This document shows positions 31,162 through 39,990 of a stretch of 64,000 bases of DNA, in pieces. Numbering within the stretch: the stretch's first letter is position 1; every line of letters starts with the position of its first letter. The stretch spans positions 124,001 to 188,000 of the forward strand of contig NZ_VKGK01000002.1 in the NCBI RefSeq assembly GCF_007197645.1, written 5' to 3'. The stretch is from Shewanella hanedai. Lineage in GTDB: Bacteria; Pseudomonadota; Gammaproteobacteria; Enterobacterales; Shewanellaceae. The notes beneath the pieces are model-generated. The model was not told the origin of the DNA. It ran no database searches and saw only the letters and a program-made list of their open reading frames with translations. A program made the position numbers and the translations under genes.

Positions 31162-31469
31162 TTACGCTCCATGCTTTAGTTGAATAATTTAATTAAACAC
31201 AATATGTCTTAGATTTATAACCGCTTATCCAATATAACTACTATAAACATTCCTATCGGTTTGATTGCTTAGGTGAGATTAAAACATGCAACCATTTGCT
31301 ATAAAAGAATTATTCTAAATTATACAAAGGAAAACTATTAAGGCTTTCCAATAAGAGATACGTGGGTGTTTATAAATCCGAATAACACTTTTGGCGCGAT
31401 TCCAATTGCCGTTGCAGGCTTAAGTTATCCCCATTGGAAGTTGCCGAAATACGTAATTCAAAATGCTGT

Positions 31470-31660
31470 AGAGGCATCATGGATGATGGTTCAGGCTCGG
31501 AGCTACATGGATGTAGCATCTGAGCCGTTAAGCTATTTTGATTGGAGTATGAGGCATGTACTCAATGCATGTAACTTCGCTGGGGCGTCATAGGTGGATG
31601 CAAGGAGGATGAGGACGAGCAGTCCTCCTTGCCCGGTGTGGTATGGAATACCACGACTTT
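31470..31660. repeat. Cluster of palindromes and hairpins
   Basis: The run contains CATCATGGATGATG (31475-31488), GCTACATGGATGTAGC (31502-31517) nested in a longer imperfect hairpin from GGCTC at 31494 to GAGCC at 31526, and CAAGGAGGA/TCCTCCTTG (about 31604-31634). GTGGTATGGAATACCAC follows at about 31638-31654. A short GTG-started frame at 31366-31593 runs through it, but its end is made of these repeats, so I do not call it a gene. Confidence 0.7.
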
Positions 31661-31700
31661 AATTTCAAACGAAGTTTGAACAAAAGAATCCAAACCAATA

Positions 31701-31775
31701 CAAATTCAAATTCAAATTCAAATTCAAATTCAAATTCAACCAAAAACTAAAACCAAACCAAACCAAACCAAAAAA
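31701..31775. repeat. Short tandem repeats CAAATT and ACCAA
   Basis: Six consecutive CAAATT units (31701-31736), then about four ACCAA units (31752-31771). They lie just downstream, in minus-strand terms, of a terminator hairpin for the DUF1287 gene and give it a T/G-rich tail. Confidence 0.85.
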
Positions 31776-31779
31776 TGTA

Positions 31780-31799
31780 ATTAGTCTTCATTCGAAGGT
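31780..31799 (-). terminator. Terminator-like hairpin after the DUF1287 gene
   Basis: On the minus strand CTTCGAATGAAG (31786-31797) is followed by a T-rich run. It is one of four near-identical hairpins in the window (also 32561, 35009 and 39996). Confidence 0.6.
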
Positions 31800-31803
31800 T
31801 AAA

Positions 31804-32400
31804 TTAATCACCACTAACTGTTGCCTCATATCGATAATGCCCTGTGATTTGATAATCAAACAGCATATCTTCAAGTATTGGGCCTGAACCGATATTGTGT
31901 ACCACGTAAGGCTTTTCTTTATCACCAACGTCTTGGTTAACTATGATGCCGATATGTGGAAGATTACCTGGTAGCATCCAAGTCACAATATCCCCAGAAC
32001 GGTATGCTTTCGCATTCTGGCTGATTGGCAATACCGTGCCATGACGCGTAAAAAAGGTTTGCAGATTTGGTACACGACGATGATCAATATTGCTATCAGG
32101 ACGTGATAACCCCCATATTCTTTTTGATGGATATTCGGAGAAGTTTGCCAGCATATCCTCATGAACTAACGCTTGAAGATCTACGTTCAATTGCCGGTAG
32201 CTGCGAATAATGACATCGGTACATACACCAATATTTGCAGGAACATCGCCATTGGGATAGCTGATGCTATGGTAAGCACCATCATACCTCACACTATGCT
32301 TGGTTCTTTCTAAAGCCGCATAAACCAAGTCTGGAGCTGATGCACCTGCATAAACCGTGGGGGAGCATAGTAAAGCCAATACTAGTGTTAGCCGTTTCAT
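31804..32400 (-). CDS. DUF1287 periplasmic protein
   Basis: A 198-residue protein with a signal peptide (1-18, ending VYAG) and the DUF1287 domain. Diagnostic segments are VRYDGAYHSISYPNGDVPAN, GVCTDVIIRSYR and the late PHIGIIVN and HNIGSGPILED. The invariant cysteine (in GVCTDV) and histidine (in PHIGI) suggest an NlpC/P60-like cysteine hydrolase fold, but function is not established. GAGGAA precedes the ATG. Confidence 0.86.
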   Translation of the reverse strand: MKRLTLVLALLCSPTVYAGASAPDLVYAALERTKHSVRYDGAYHSISYPNGDVPANIGVCTDVIIRSYRQLNVDLQALVHEDMLANFSEYPSKRIWGLSRPDSNIDHRRVPNLQTFFTRHGTVLPISQNAKAYRSGDIVTWMLPGNLPHIGIIVNQDVGDKEKPYVVHNIGSGPILEDMLFDYQITGHYRYEATVSGD

Positions 32401-32554
32401 GATGGTTCCTCAAATAGTAGGTTTTAACTATATAAGTCCATGCTGCTTTATATTCCCCCTAAATTGCAAATCGTTCACTCTGAATTAAACGATAAACACA
32501 TCACCCAATCCCTAAACTCAGCCAGAAATTAAAAATCAAACCAAGAAAAATGTA

Positions 32555-32578
32555 ATCAGTCTTCATTCGAAGAACTGT
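32555..32578 (-). terminator. Terminator-like hairpin after fumC
   Basis: CTTCGAATGAAG on the minus strand (32561-32572), with flanking CAGT/ACTG pairing, followed by TTACATTTTTC. Same family as the hairpin at 31786. Confidence 0.6.
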
Positions 32579-33955
32579 TTATAAACCTCCTAAAGTGAGC
32601 TTCATAGGGTCTAATAGCACCTCTAATTCCCCTCGCGGAATATCAGTCTCCTCTTCGGCTACATCGAGTACTGATCGACCCTCCTTGTAGGCTTTCTTGG
32701 CAATGTCGGCAGCTTTGGCATATCCAATTATCGGGTTCAAAGCGGTGACTAAGATGGGGTTACGTGCCAACGCTTTCTGCAACTGCTGCTCATTGACAGT
32801 GAAAGTGGCTATCGCTTTGTCTGCCAATAGATAACTGACATTGGCAAGTAAGTTGATACTCGACAGCAGGTTGTCGGCAATCATAGGCAACATGACGTTC
32901 AATTCAAAATTACCTGACTGGCCACCAATAGTGATTGCGCTGTCGTTACCGATAACCTGTGCGGCGACCATCGTGGTGGCTTCAGGGATCACTGGGTTCA
33001 CCTTGCCAGGCATGATTGATGAACCTGGCTGCAACGCTTGAAGTTCAATCTCACCTAACCCTGCTAATGGCCCTGAGTTCATCCAACGGAGATCGTTAGC
33101 TATCTTCATCATCGACACCGCCGTGGTTTTTAGCTGCCCCGACAAGGCAACGGCGATATCTTGAGTGCCTATGTGACTGAAAAAATTGCTCGCGGGGGTA
33201 AAGGGTAAACCGGTTGATTCACCGAGCAGACGAGTAAACTCGGCGGCGAAATCCTTGTGGGCATTGATGCCGGTTCCCACCGCTGTGCCTCCCTGTGCGA
33301 GGCTGTGTAATTTAGGTCTTATCCCATCTATCAATTCGATATTTTGCTCTATCTGACTCGCCCAGCTCAACAAGCTTTGACTCATACGTACGGGCATTGC
33401 ATCCATCAGATGAGTTCGACCTGTCTTCACATGATGATCCACCTCTTGGGCTTTTTGCTTAATCACTGTCAACAGATGCTTAAGGGCGGGTAAAAGGTGT
33501 CCCTCTAGCTCCATCGCTGCGCTGATATGAATACAAGATGGAATGATATCGTTGCTGCTTTGACCATAATTGACATGATCATTCGCACCGACGGCTTGCC
33601 CCGCTATTTTAGAAGCTAGAGTGGCCAAGACCTCATTCGCATTCATGTTCGAGCTTGTACCTGAGCCAGTCTGAAACACATCAACAGGGAAGTGTTGCAT
33701 CATGTTCTGATCGTTAAGCAGTTGACTCACAGCAGCAGAGATAGCGTCAGCCATCGTTTGTGGTAACAAGTCTAATTTGGCATTAGCTTGAGCCGCAGCA
33801 GACTTGGCCATGAGTAGGGATTTAATAAAGGCCTTAGGTAAAGTTCGACCACTGATAGGAAAGTTATTCACTGCTCGCTGTGTTTGGGCACCATAGAGCG
33901 CATCTGCTGGCACCTGAAGCCCACCCATGCTGTCTTTTTCAATACGTGTATTCAT
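32579..33955 (-). CDS. fumC: Class II fumarate hydratase
   Basis: Oxygen-stable, iron-independent fumarase of the TCA cycle. It has 458 residues, standard for the family. It carries the signature GSSIMPGKVNP (about 317-327) with the catalytic serine loop, TGSGTSSNMNANEV (about 96-109) and the GRTHLMDAMPVRMSQ segment with the active histidine. It follows an unrelated short gene on the same strand. The assignment is firm. Confidence 0.96.
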   Translation of the reverse strand: MNTRIEKDSMGGLQVPADALYGAQTQRAVNNFPISGRTLPKAFIKSLLMAKSAAAQANAKLDLLPQTMADAISAAVSQLLNDQNMMQHFPVDVFQTGSGTSSNMNANEVLATLASKIAGQAVGANDHVNYGQSSNDIIPSCIHISAAMELEGHLLPALKHLLTVIKQKAQEVDHHVKTGRTHLMDAMPVRMSQSLLSWASQIEQNIELIDGIRPKLHSLAQGGTAVGTGINAHKDFAAEFTRLLGESTGLPFTPASNFFSHIGTQDIAVALSGQLKTTAVSMMKIANDLRWMNSGPLAGLGEIELQALQPGSSIMPGKVNPVIPEATTMVAAQVIGNDSAITIGGQSGNFELNVMLPMIADNLLSSINLLANVSYLLADKAIATFTVNEQQLQKALARNPILVTALNPIIGYAKAADIAKKAYKEGRSVLDVAEEETDIPRGELEVLLDPMKLTLGGL

Positions 33956-34016
33956 GATCTATCTATCCACCCTAATTGCCGTTTGATATGCATAGCACTA
34001 TTTTTGGTGAGCCACT

Positions 34017-34391
34017 TCATTGCGCTAAACCTGGCTTAAAGAACTCGCTCGTCACTCTTAACTCATAGAAGAGCTTTTCTAGCTCTTGCTTTTGAGCGTC
34101 ACAGTCCACCAGCCTCGACAACACACTCAACGGCTTATAGATGTTATCTAAACACCAAAGTCGCCAGTGGCCTGCAAGCATGTCATCAGATAGAGTATCG
34201 AGCAATAATCGGTACTCTGCGACATGAAGAGACCAGGCCGCATGCTTACATGCGCCCATCAAAGCTTCCTCCATGGAAAACCAGATCAACACCAAACTTG
34301 GATTATCAACCTCTTCAGCATGTCGTATCTTATGGCGCAGCACATTTATCGCAGGATCTTGACGTTCAAATTGTGGGAAGCATTGGCACAT
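34017..34391 (-). CDS. Hypothetical protein, 124 residues
   Basis: I do not recognise this protein. It is helical by composition, tryptophan-rich (WFSMEEALMG, HAAWSLHVAEYRLLLD, HWRLWCLDNIYKP) and has no signal peptide. A resemblance to DUF3703 proteins near PLSVLSRL is faint and not relied on. An ATG at 34391 is preferred; a GTG three codons upstream sits inside a long inverted repeat. It runs in the same direction as fumC, 62 bases upstream of it. Confidence 0.6.
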   Translation of the reverse strand: MCQCFPQFERQDPAINVLRHKIRHAEEVDNPSLVLIWFSMEEALMGACKHAAWSLHVAEYRLLLDTLSDDMLAGHWRLWCLDNIYKPLSVLSRLVDCDAQKQELEKLFYELRVTSEFFKPGLAQ

Positions 34392-34393
34392 AT

Positions 34394-34436
34394 AAACCAC
34401 TTAATGAGAATAACAACTAATCTCATTAAGTGGTTT
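34394..34436. repeat. 16-bp perfect inverted repeat at a gene start
   Basis: AAACCACTTAATGAGA (34394-34409) and TCTCATTAAGTGGTTT (34421-34436) are exact inverted copies around an 11-base loop. The repeat directly abuts the start codon of the 124-residue hypothetical gene and covers its ribosome-binding region on the minus strand. It could be an operator, a translation-blocking hairpin or a terminator. Confidence 0.75.
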
Positions 34437-34580
34437 TACGTATGATATGTCAACGATATTTACTCTACTGACAAGCATTTGAGTATCGCTTCGATTTAGC
34501 ACCACTGTGACGAGAATGAATGAGGGCTAAGGCTCTTACTCATTGAGGGGGATTAGGCAATAAAAGCAATTGATAACCAC

Positions 34581-34949
34581 TTAACTTGTAACGTCATCAA
34601 GCCTACTTTGTAGCTCATCGCCTTCAACAAGATGAATATTTGTCGTGTAGTAATCCAGACTATATTCAATATTTAACGAAAAATATAAGCTTTGTTTAAG
34701 ATGAGCTTTTATCGCCGTTTCTATTTCACGGCTTAAATTTTGGGTAAAAACGTTATCTCGATGAGGTTTTGTTAATAACGATACTGTGACCAGCACATGG
34801 CTGTATTTATACTGAGAGCAAGGGTAAGCTCTTGATTTACACTCCCCTGCGCTCATGTCATTTTGATTGATGGTTTTCTCGACCGCATCAAAGATCTTGT
34901 GGGTATCGATGTCTAAATTGTCAGAATATTTAATTTCTACGTGAGGCAT
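34581..34949 (-). CDS. 5-carboxymethyl-2-hydroxymuconate isomerase-like protein
   Basis: Tautomerase-superfamily protein of the CHMI type (as in HpaF). It has 122 residues and begins MPHVEIKYSDNLD, where the proline after the start methionine is the catalytic base in the family. The central SRAYPCSQYKYSHVLVTVSL segment matches the trimer core. No homoprotocatechuate pathway genes are nearby, so the physiological substrate is uncertain. AAGGAAC lies upstream of the start. Confidence 0.82.
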   Translation of the reverse strand: MPHVEIKYSDNLDIDTHKIFDAVEKTINQNDMSAGECKSRAYPCSQYKYSHVLVTVSLLTKPHRDNVFTQNLSREIETAIKAHLKQSLYFSLNIEYSLDYYTTNIHLVEGDELQSRLDDVTS

Positions 34950-35002
34950 ACAAATAGGTTCCTTTGCTGCATGACAGCTTATTCAATCGCAGCAAGATAA
35001 TA

Positions 35003-35026
35003 TCATCAGCCTTCATGCGAAGGCCG
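35003..35026 (-). terminator. Terminator-like hairpin after the antiporter gene
   Basis: GCCTTC and GAAGGC pair at 35009-35024, followed on the minus strand by TGATGATATTATC. A variant of the recurring hairpin family. Confidence 0.6.
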
Positions 35027-35028
35027 AC

Positions 35029-36246
35029 TTATTCCTTGTGCTCTTCTTTATGAGACTTGGCGTACAAATTAGCAAAAGGTTGGGCAGTTAGCCCGTGGGC
35101 TAAAATGCTCATTAACACGGTCAAGGTCACGACAGCGTAGATAGTTTCATACCCTTCCATGGTGCCTATCTCATGGACAACGATTAATACATACAGGATT
35201 GAAGCGATGCCTCGCGGGCCAAACCATGCAATAAACGCCATGGTCGCCAGATCCAATTTAGCACCAATCAAACAGATCATCACAGGCAGTATTCTCAACA
35301 CTGTCAGACTTAAAAATGCATATAAGACAACGTCGAAAGTGATGTAAGGCAAGGTGAGTGGGACAAAAACTAAGCCAAACAAAAAGAAGCTCATGAGTAC
35401 AAATAACTCACCTTCAGTTTCGGTAAAATCTTCAATATGTTGTCTGGTCTTCTCACAGGTATTCCCCGCATACAAACCTGCAAAAAAGGCAGCGATGAAT
35501 CCATTTCCACCAAATGACTCAGCCAAATAGAAAGACAAAATAGCTAACGCTATGGGAATGAGGTTTTCGTAACTCAGCTCCATCCAGCGCTTCTCTACAG
35601 ACTTCATGGTCAGCTTAGTGCCTAAGTAGCCAACGGCTCCGCCAACCAAGGCACCAAATATGATCTGTTCAACCACATAGCCCATCCAGCCGTTATCTTG
35701 GGCTTCTGTTAAACCACTAAGAATCATTGCGACCGCAGTCAACACGATGGGAAACACGATGCCGTCGTTTAAGCCACTCTCAACGTTAATACTCAAGCGG
35801 ATCCTTTCTGGCACTTTAGGATCGGTTACCACAGCCTTACCCAATGCAGCATCAGTTGGCGTCAGCAATAATGCCAGCAGTAGCAGATAAGTCAGCGGTT
35901 CTTCAGGGAAGATAAGCATAGCAACATAAGTTCCAACCACAATGGTGATAGGTAAACCGATAAATAACAGGCGAGCGGGAATTTTCCATGACTGCTTTAA
36001 CAACTTAAAATCCAACAGAGCTGCATCGGCAAACAACACCAGCACCAAGGCTATCTCGACGATTATTTTCACAAAACCAGAATCGACTTCCACCTGCGTA
36101 AGATTCAAGCCTAAGGGCGAAAGTAGTAAGCCAAAGCTAGTAAAAACCATTGGGCCGGAGATGTTAAGTCGAGATAGAGCTTTAGAGATATAGCCATAAA
36201 GCAATACCAGCAAAGCAATAATCAAAATTACGATATGGTCGTCCAT
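35029..36246 (-). CDS. CPA1-family cation:proton antiporter
   Basis: Sodium/proton exchanger of the NhaP/CPA1 type. I chose the ATG at 36246, with AAAGG upstream, over a GTG two codons earlier. About 405 residues with 12-13 hydrophobic helices. The ion-site region LTPTDAALGKAVV (about 130-142) has the conserved aspartate, and NVESGLNDGIVFPIVL (about 156-171) carries the ND pair typical of CPA1. A short charged C-terminus (KSHKEEHKE) remains. Transported ion is inferred. Confidence 0.9.
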   Translation of the reverse strand: MDDHIVILIIALLVLLYGYISKALSRLNISGPMVFTSFGLLLSPLGLNLTQVEVDSGFVKIIVEIALVLVLFADAALLDFKLLKQSWKIPARLLFIGLPITIVVGTYVAMLIFPEEPLTYLLLLALLLTPTDAALGKAVVTDPKVPERIRLSINVESGLNDGIVFPIVLTAVAMILSGLTEAQDNGWMGYVVEQIIFGALVGGAVGYLGTKLTMKSVEKRWMELSYENLIPIALAILSFYLAESFGGNGFIAAFFAGLYAGNTCEKTRQHIEDFTETEGELFVLMSFFLFGLVFVPLTLPYITFDVVLYAFLSLTVLRILPVMICLIGAKLDLATMAFIAWFGPRGIASILYVLIVVHEIGTMEGYETIYAVVTLTVLMSILAHGLTAQPFANLYAKSHKEEHKE

Positions 36247-36621
36247 GTTCACCTTTGAAAACGATACAATGATATTGAATTTACGTTGAATTTAAGCAGT
36301 TACAACTTCAGGGGCATAGATTAACAAATATGCGCTGACTTAGCATGTGCTGAATACCAGCAACGAGCCCCTCCGACATTAAAATACGTTCATTAAAACT
36401 TCCCCTTTCGACGTTTGAAACCACTGCAGGTCTCGTCAATAACACGATGTCATTGCGACTAAGTGATCAAAGAATAATGGTGCAGTGATCAAATGTTAAG
36501 CAGTTACCGTACGACAAGTTGTTTAATCATTCAAAAAACTATATTGTTATTATTAAGTTAAAGTTTAGTGATTTTAAATCGTATCTAAAAAACTACGATG
36601 TACTAATGTTTAACTTGTATA

Positions 36622-36708
36622 TGTAAAGGGCAAACTAGTCGAAAGGCTAAGACGCAAAGCTACCGGTTTAAGGGTTGTTAAAACCTATGACAGCGGGGCC
36701 ACCATAGC
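36622..36708 (+). promoter_or_regulatory. Class I cyclic-di-GMP riboswitch (GEMM) before the M66 protease
   Basis: The sequence shows the GEMM-I core: GGGCAAAC (36628-36635), a short P2 stem TAGTC/GGCTA closed by a GAAA tetraloop, the near-invariant GACGCAAAGC (36651-36660), a P3 stem region CCGG...AACC and the closing CAGCGGGGCCACC (36691-36703). It lies 96 bases before the protease ATG. Downstream a small hairpin ACAGTT/AACTGT (36716-36740), then another, CGTTA/TAACG (36771-36788), just before the AGGA ribosome site, could be the expression platform. The direction of control is not determined. Confidence 0.9.
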
Positions 36709-36803
36709 TTTATTAACAGTTTAGAATGGATCATAACTGTCTATATTTTCTGCTTGGTTGCAGCCCTTTTCGTTAATAATTTCTAACGAATAGGATATAA
36801 AAC

Positions 36804-39458
36804 ATGTCGAATAACATTCTTTCCTTGGCTTCCTCGGAAAAGCAACATTTCTCACCTCTTCACTCTCGCGTAAAAACCACTTATATCGCCAGCATAGTGG
36901 CTAGCCTTTTAGCTTCAGGCACTGCTTACGCGACTGAACAAGTCATCAACCCCACCACCGCACCAGCGAATTTACAGGTGTTTAATAACAATGATTTCCC
37001 CAGTGATTTAGAAGGCAGTTTAGCTGCATCGGTATCGTTTGCTCAAAGCCAAATTATGCCATCAAAACATGGGGTAGAGGGAGATGTTCAACCCTATTTA
37101 GCAGCCCTGCGAACCACATTGCTGATGTTCAAACCCAAGCAAAAGGATCTCAATACAGCAACACCACTGAGTGTTACAGCGACGAATAGCCAAGGTCAGT
37201 TTCTGGGTACAATGCGCCTCAACCCGCCTAACCAACTACCTAAAACAGTCTATGCCATTGACGGAGCACCTGAAGGTGAACTCGATTTTACTCCGGTAGC
37301 TGGAGCCTCAACCGTCATTCATTCAGCTTCGGAAATGGCTAAACTTAATGATCCTAGCGCGGCGTACTTAGAGACAAGCCTAACAGACAATAACTTAGTC
37401 GAAATCATTACCGCTAATGGTGTGTGGACTCGGGATATTTACTTGCCAAATTCAGCATCAATGGCAGATAAAGTCGTCAAGGTGACCTCAAGAGCTGGAT
37501 ACTCATCAACCATAAAATACAGCAACCGCTCTACCGTTCTGACAACAGGAAACACACTGGTATTTAAATACTTAAGTGGCCAATGGATCCTTGAAGGTGA
37601 ATTAGAAAATAACAAATTAGTTTATGCCGTTAACACTTGGAGTCTCAAACTGCCACCAAACTGGATTCAACCAGGCATGACGATGCAGTTCTCTCATGGT
37701 GAGCTATCAGGCAAATTAAGTGACGTAAAAGTTGGCGCGCCTTCAGAGTTACTTATCCACACCATTGATGTCGGAATGTTAACTGAGCCCCGCGGCGCTT
37801 TTCACTTTGCCAATGATGCCTTGGCACAACGTGAGTATTTCCAAACTGTGCCAGTGAGCCGTATGACAGTTAGCCAATATGAATCTTTATACTTACCTGA
37901 AGTGATGTTGCCAAACGGCACCTTACTGACCGACTTCGATCCAAGTACCGGAGGCTGGCACAGTGGCACAATGCGTCAACGAATTGGGAAAGAGCTCATC
38001 TCTATCGGCATTGATAACGCCAATTATGGGATCAACAGCTCCATTGGTGAGGGCGAAAGTGGCCATCCCTATTTAGCCTCACAATTAGCGGCTCATAACA
38101 CTCGCGGGAATTATGAGAACGGAGTCGTCACTCACGGTGGCTCCGGTGGTGGCGGGATAGTGACGTTAGACTCCTCTTTGGGTAATGAGTTTAGCCACGA
38201 AATCGGACACAACTTCAATATGGGTCATTACCCAGGAGGCTTCGATGGTTCGATTCACCGCCAAGCAGATGCCGTTAATTCCACTTGGGGTTGGGATGCA
38301 GATCTGAATAAGTTTATTCCGAACATGTCATCTAAGAAAAGTAATCAAAGCGCGTGCCTAAATGGCATGTGCCAAGCCCCCTTCGAGGGTCGCTCATTCG
38401 GTTCAGATTCTATGGCTGGCGGCGCTCCCATGTCGATGATGAACCGATTCACGCTCTACACGCCTTATACCGCGGCTAATATTCAACGTAATCTAGAGTC
38501 TAAAATTGTTTTTTCAGCCGATTCCAATACTGGTTTTAAAAAATGGGATGCTGTCACTGAAACAATGACCGATTATCAACACCGAGTGATGGATGGAGAG
38601 CAGATAAATGCATCTATCAACCATTTATCGGAAGCCTATCTGTCGGGGTTATTTAACGACCATGCGTTAGTTAACATTGGGATGTACAACGGAAATTGGG
38701 CAAAGAACATCAATGTCCCCATAGCTTCTGAGCTTAACAAAGGCCGTGCTATCACGATAAACCACAAAGCGGGTTACAACAGTTATCTATACATCAATGA
38801 CACGTCGGTTCTTATCTACAATGGATTGAACATATCCTATGTCTCTGACGGCATAACATGGAATGAAGCAGAGGCTCCTGATCTGACCATAGCAAAAGCG
38901 CCCACTTCCTTTGGTATACCTATTACCACGCTTGTGGGTTATTACGATCCCCAAGGGATATTGCCGAGCTACATTTACCCTGCCCTGCATGGTTCATACG
39001 GTTTTACCTACAGCAATGACAATGAGCGCCTAACAGCAAATGATTGTCAGCTGAATGTAGAGACGAGTAATGGGCAGTCTTTAAACTTTAAGCTGTCAGC
39101 CGTTCGCATCAATGGTACTACCATGAACAAATTCCATGTGAATATACCTGAAGCGCAGCAGCCAGAACGTGCAGCCATTGTGTGCAAAGGAGACACCTTA
39201 GTCGCAAAGTTAATTGACCCAGTTAAAACTTCGTTGTCTTACACGGTGAATGGCTATGATAAAGATGAAACCTATCATCAATGGGGAGATTTTGATCGAA
39301 TAGGCACCCTTGGCGATCTGTACGTCTACGACAACCCTTACAATGGAGATAAGGAGTTATTCAAACTATCTGGATTAGGTAGCGACGCCCGCTATTGGTA
39401 TTTCCCAACCAATAAAACCAATAATCGATTCTGGACATATATCTCCACCATCAATTAA
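36804..39458 (+). CDS. Secreted M66 (StcE/TagA-like) zinc metalloprotease
   Basis: An 884-residue exported metalloprotease of MEROPS family M66, whose characterised members StcE and TagA cleave mucin-type O-glycoproteins. An N-terminal signal region (hydrophobic about 27-43, ending AYATEQ) is preceded by a long polar stretch. The zinc site HEIGHNFNMGH (H465, E466, H469, H475) is intact and the met-turn region MAGGAPMSMMNRF follows. Two stretches with similar WILEGEL/WNEAEAP-type beta segments (about 205-275 and 610-690) look like repeated accessory domains. AGGA lies about nine bases before the ATG. Its leader holds a c-di-GMP riboswitch. Substrate is inferred from the family. Confidence 0.9.
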   Translation: MSNNILSLASSEKQHFSPLHSRVKTTYIASIVASLLASGTAYATEQVINPTTAPANLQVFNNNDFPSDLEGSLAASVSFAQSQIMPSKHGVEGDVQPYLAALRTTLLMFKPKQKDLNTATPLSVTATNSQGQFLGTMRLNPPNQLPKTVYAIDGAPEGELDFTPVAGASTVIHSASEMAKLNDPSAAYLETSLTDNNLVEIITANGVWTRDIYLPNSASMADKVVKVTSRAGYSSTIKYSNRSTVLTTGNTLVFKYLSGQWILEGELENNKLVYAVNTWSLKLPPNWIQPGMTMQFSHGELSGKLSDVKVGAPSELLIHTIDVGMLTEPRGAFHFANDALAQREYFQTVPVSRMTVSQYESLYLPEVMLPNGTLLTDFDPSTGGWHSGTMRQRIGKELISIGIDNANYGINSSIGEGESGHPYLASQLAAHNTRGNYENGVVTHGGSGGGGIVTLDSSLGNEFSHEIGHNFNMGHYPGGFDGSIHRQADAVNSTWGWDADLNKFIPNMSSKKSNQSACLNGMCQAPFEGRSFGSDSMAGGAPMSMMNRFTLYTPYTAANIQRNLESKIVFSADSNTGFKKWDAVTETMTDYQHRVMDGEQINASINHLSEAYLSGLFNDHALVNIGMYNGNWAKNINVPIASELNKGRAITINHKAGYNSYLYINDTSVLIYNGLNISYVSDGITWNEAEAPDLTIAKAPTSFGIPITTLVGYYDPQGILPSYIYPALHGSYGFTYSNDNERLTANDCQLNVETSNGQSLNFKLSAVRINGTTMNKFHVNIPEAQQPERAAIVCKGDTLVAKLIDPVKTSLSYTVNGYDKDETYHQWGDFDRIGTLGDLYVYDNPYNGDKELFKLSGLGSDARYWYFPTNKTNNRFWTYISTIN

Positions 39459-39645
39459 GTTTTAGTTAGCTTTTGTAATGGTCAATAGCCCATCGCTACT
39501 GGCCATTTTTTATTTGTGACCACCAGTGATAAATTACTATAAAAGCAAAACTCCCAAGCTTCACCACTGAGGACACGGAGAGAATCAAAAGCTGATCACA
39601 ACAACTCAAGCCAAATCGAAGCGAAACTCTTGCTTTAAATCATCA
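39459..39645. other. Intergenic region after the M66 protease gene
   Basis: No gene is seen. CAATAGCCCATCGCTACTGGCCATTTTTTATTTG just past the stop (quoted in part: AATGGTCAATAGCC, GGCCATTTTTTA) can form a GGCCATTTTTT-tailed hairpin, probably the protease terminator at about 39477-39513. Confidence 0.5.
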
Positions 39646-39890
39646 GGTGTAGATGCGGCTGTGACCGTCCGTGACATGGCCGCTCAATGACATCCATGTC
39701 ACCTCGGCATTTGTGAATCCATTCACATCAGATGCGGCCGTAAAGCCCACAGGGATTGTACTTGAATAACATCCTTGTCTAACAGCCAGTTCGGCATCCT
39801 TGCCTCTCGTTCATAACCTCATGGCTACGCCATATTCACCGTGTCACAGAAGTAACTACACATTAGCTCACAGCAGGTGATAAGTAACAA
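39646..39890. repeat. Dispersed repeat element, copy 2 (inverted relative to 30.5 kb)
   Basis: Reverse complement of this stretch aligns by eye with 30541-30727: shared blocks are GGTGTAGATGCGGC at one end, ACAGGGATTGTACTTGAAT, CAGTTCGGCATCCTTG and TATTCACCGTGTCA. It contains TGACATCCATGTCA (39688-39701) and TGTGAATCCATTCACA (39712-39727). It is longer than copy 1 by an extra palindrome-bearing insert. No coding potential is apparent. Confidence 0.8.
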
Positions 39891-39939
39891 TGAAGGTTAA
39901 ACTTAAAACGAACCTCCCAATACCAATTCAGCCAGACAC

Positions 39940-39980
39940 TAAAACCTAAACCTAAACCTAAACCAAACCCTAAACCAAAA
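39940..39980. repeat. CCTAAA short tandem repeat
   Basis: Three to four near-perfect CCTAAA-type units (from about 39945) run into ACCAAACCCTAAACC. It sits beyond the terminator hairpin of the alkyl sulfatase gene, the same arrangement as at 31701-31799. Confidence 0.75.
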
Positions 39981-39990
39981 ATGAAAATGA

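Noticed and set aside
31366..31593. A 75-codon plus-strand frame starting with GTG
   Set aside because: No ribosome-binding site is convincing and its second half is built from palindromic repeats also seen elsewhere in the window.
31701..31799. CRISPR-like array
   Set aside because: The units are 5-6 bp, contiguous and without spacers.
30541..39890. Insertion sequence or composite transposon bounded by the inverted element
   Set aside because: No transposase gene lies between or in the copies, and no target-site duplications were recognised.
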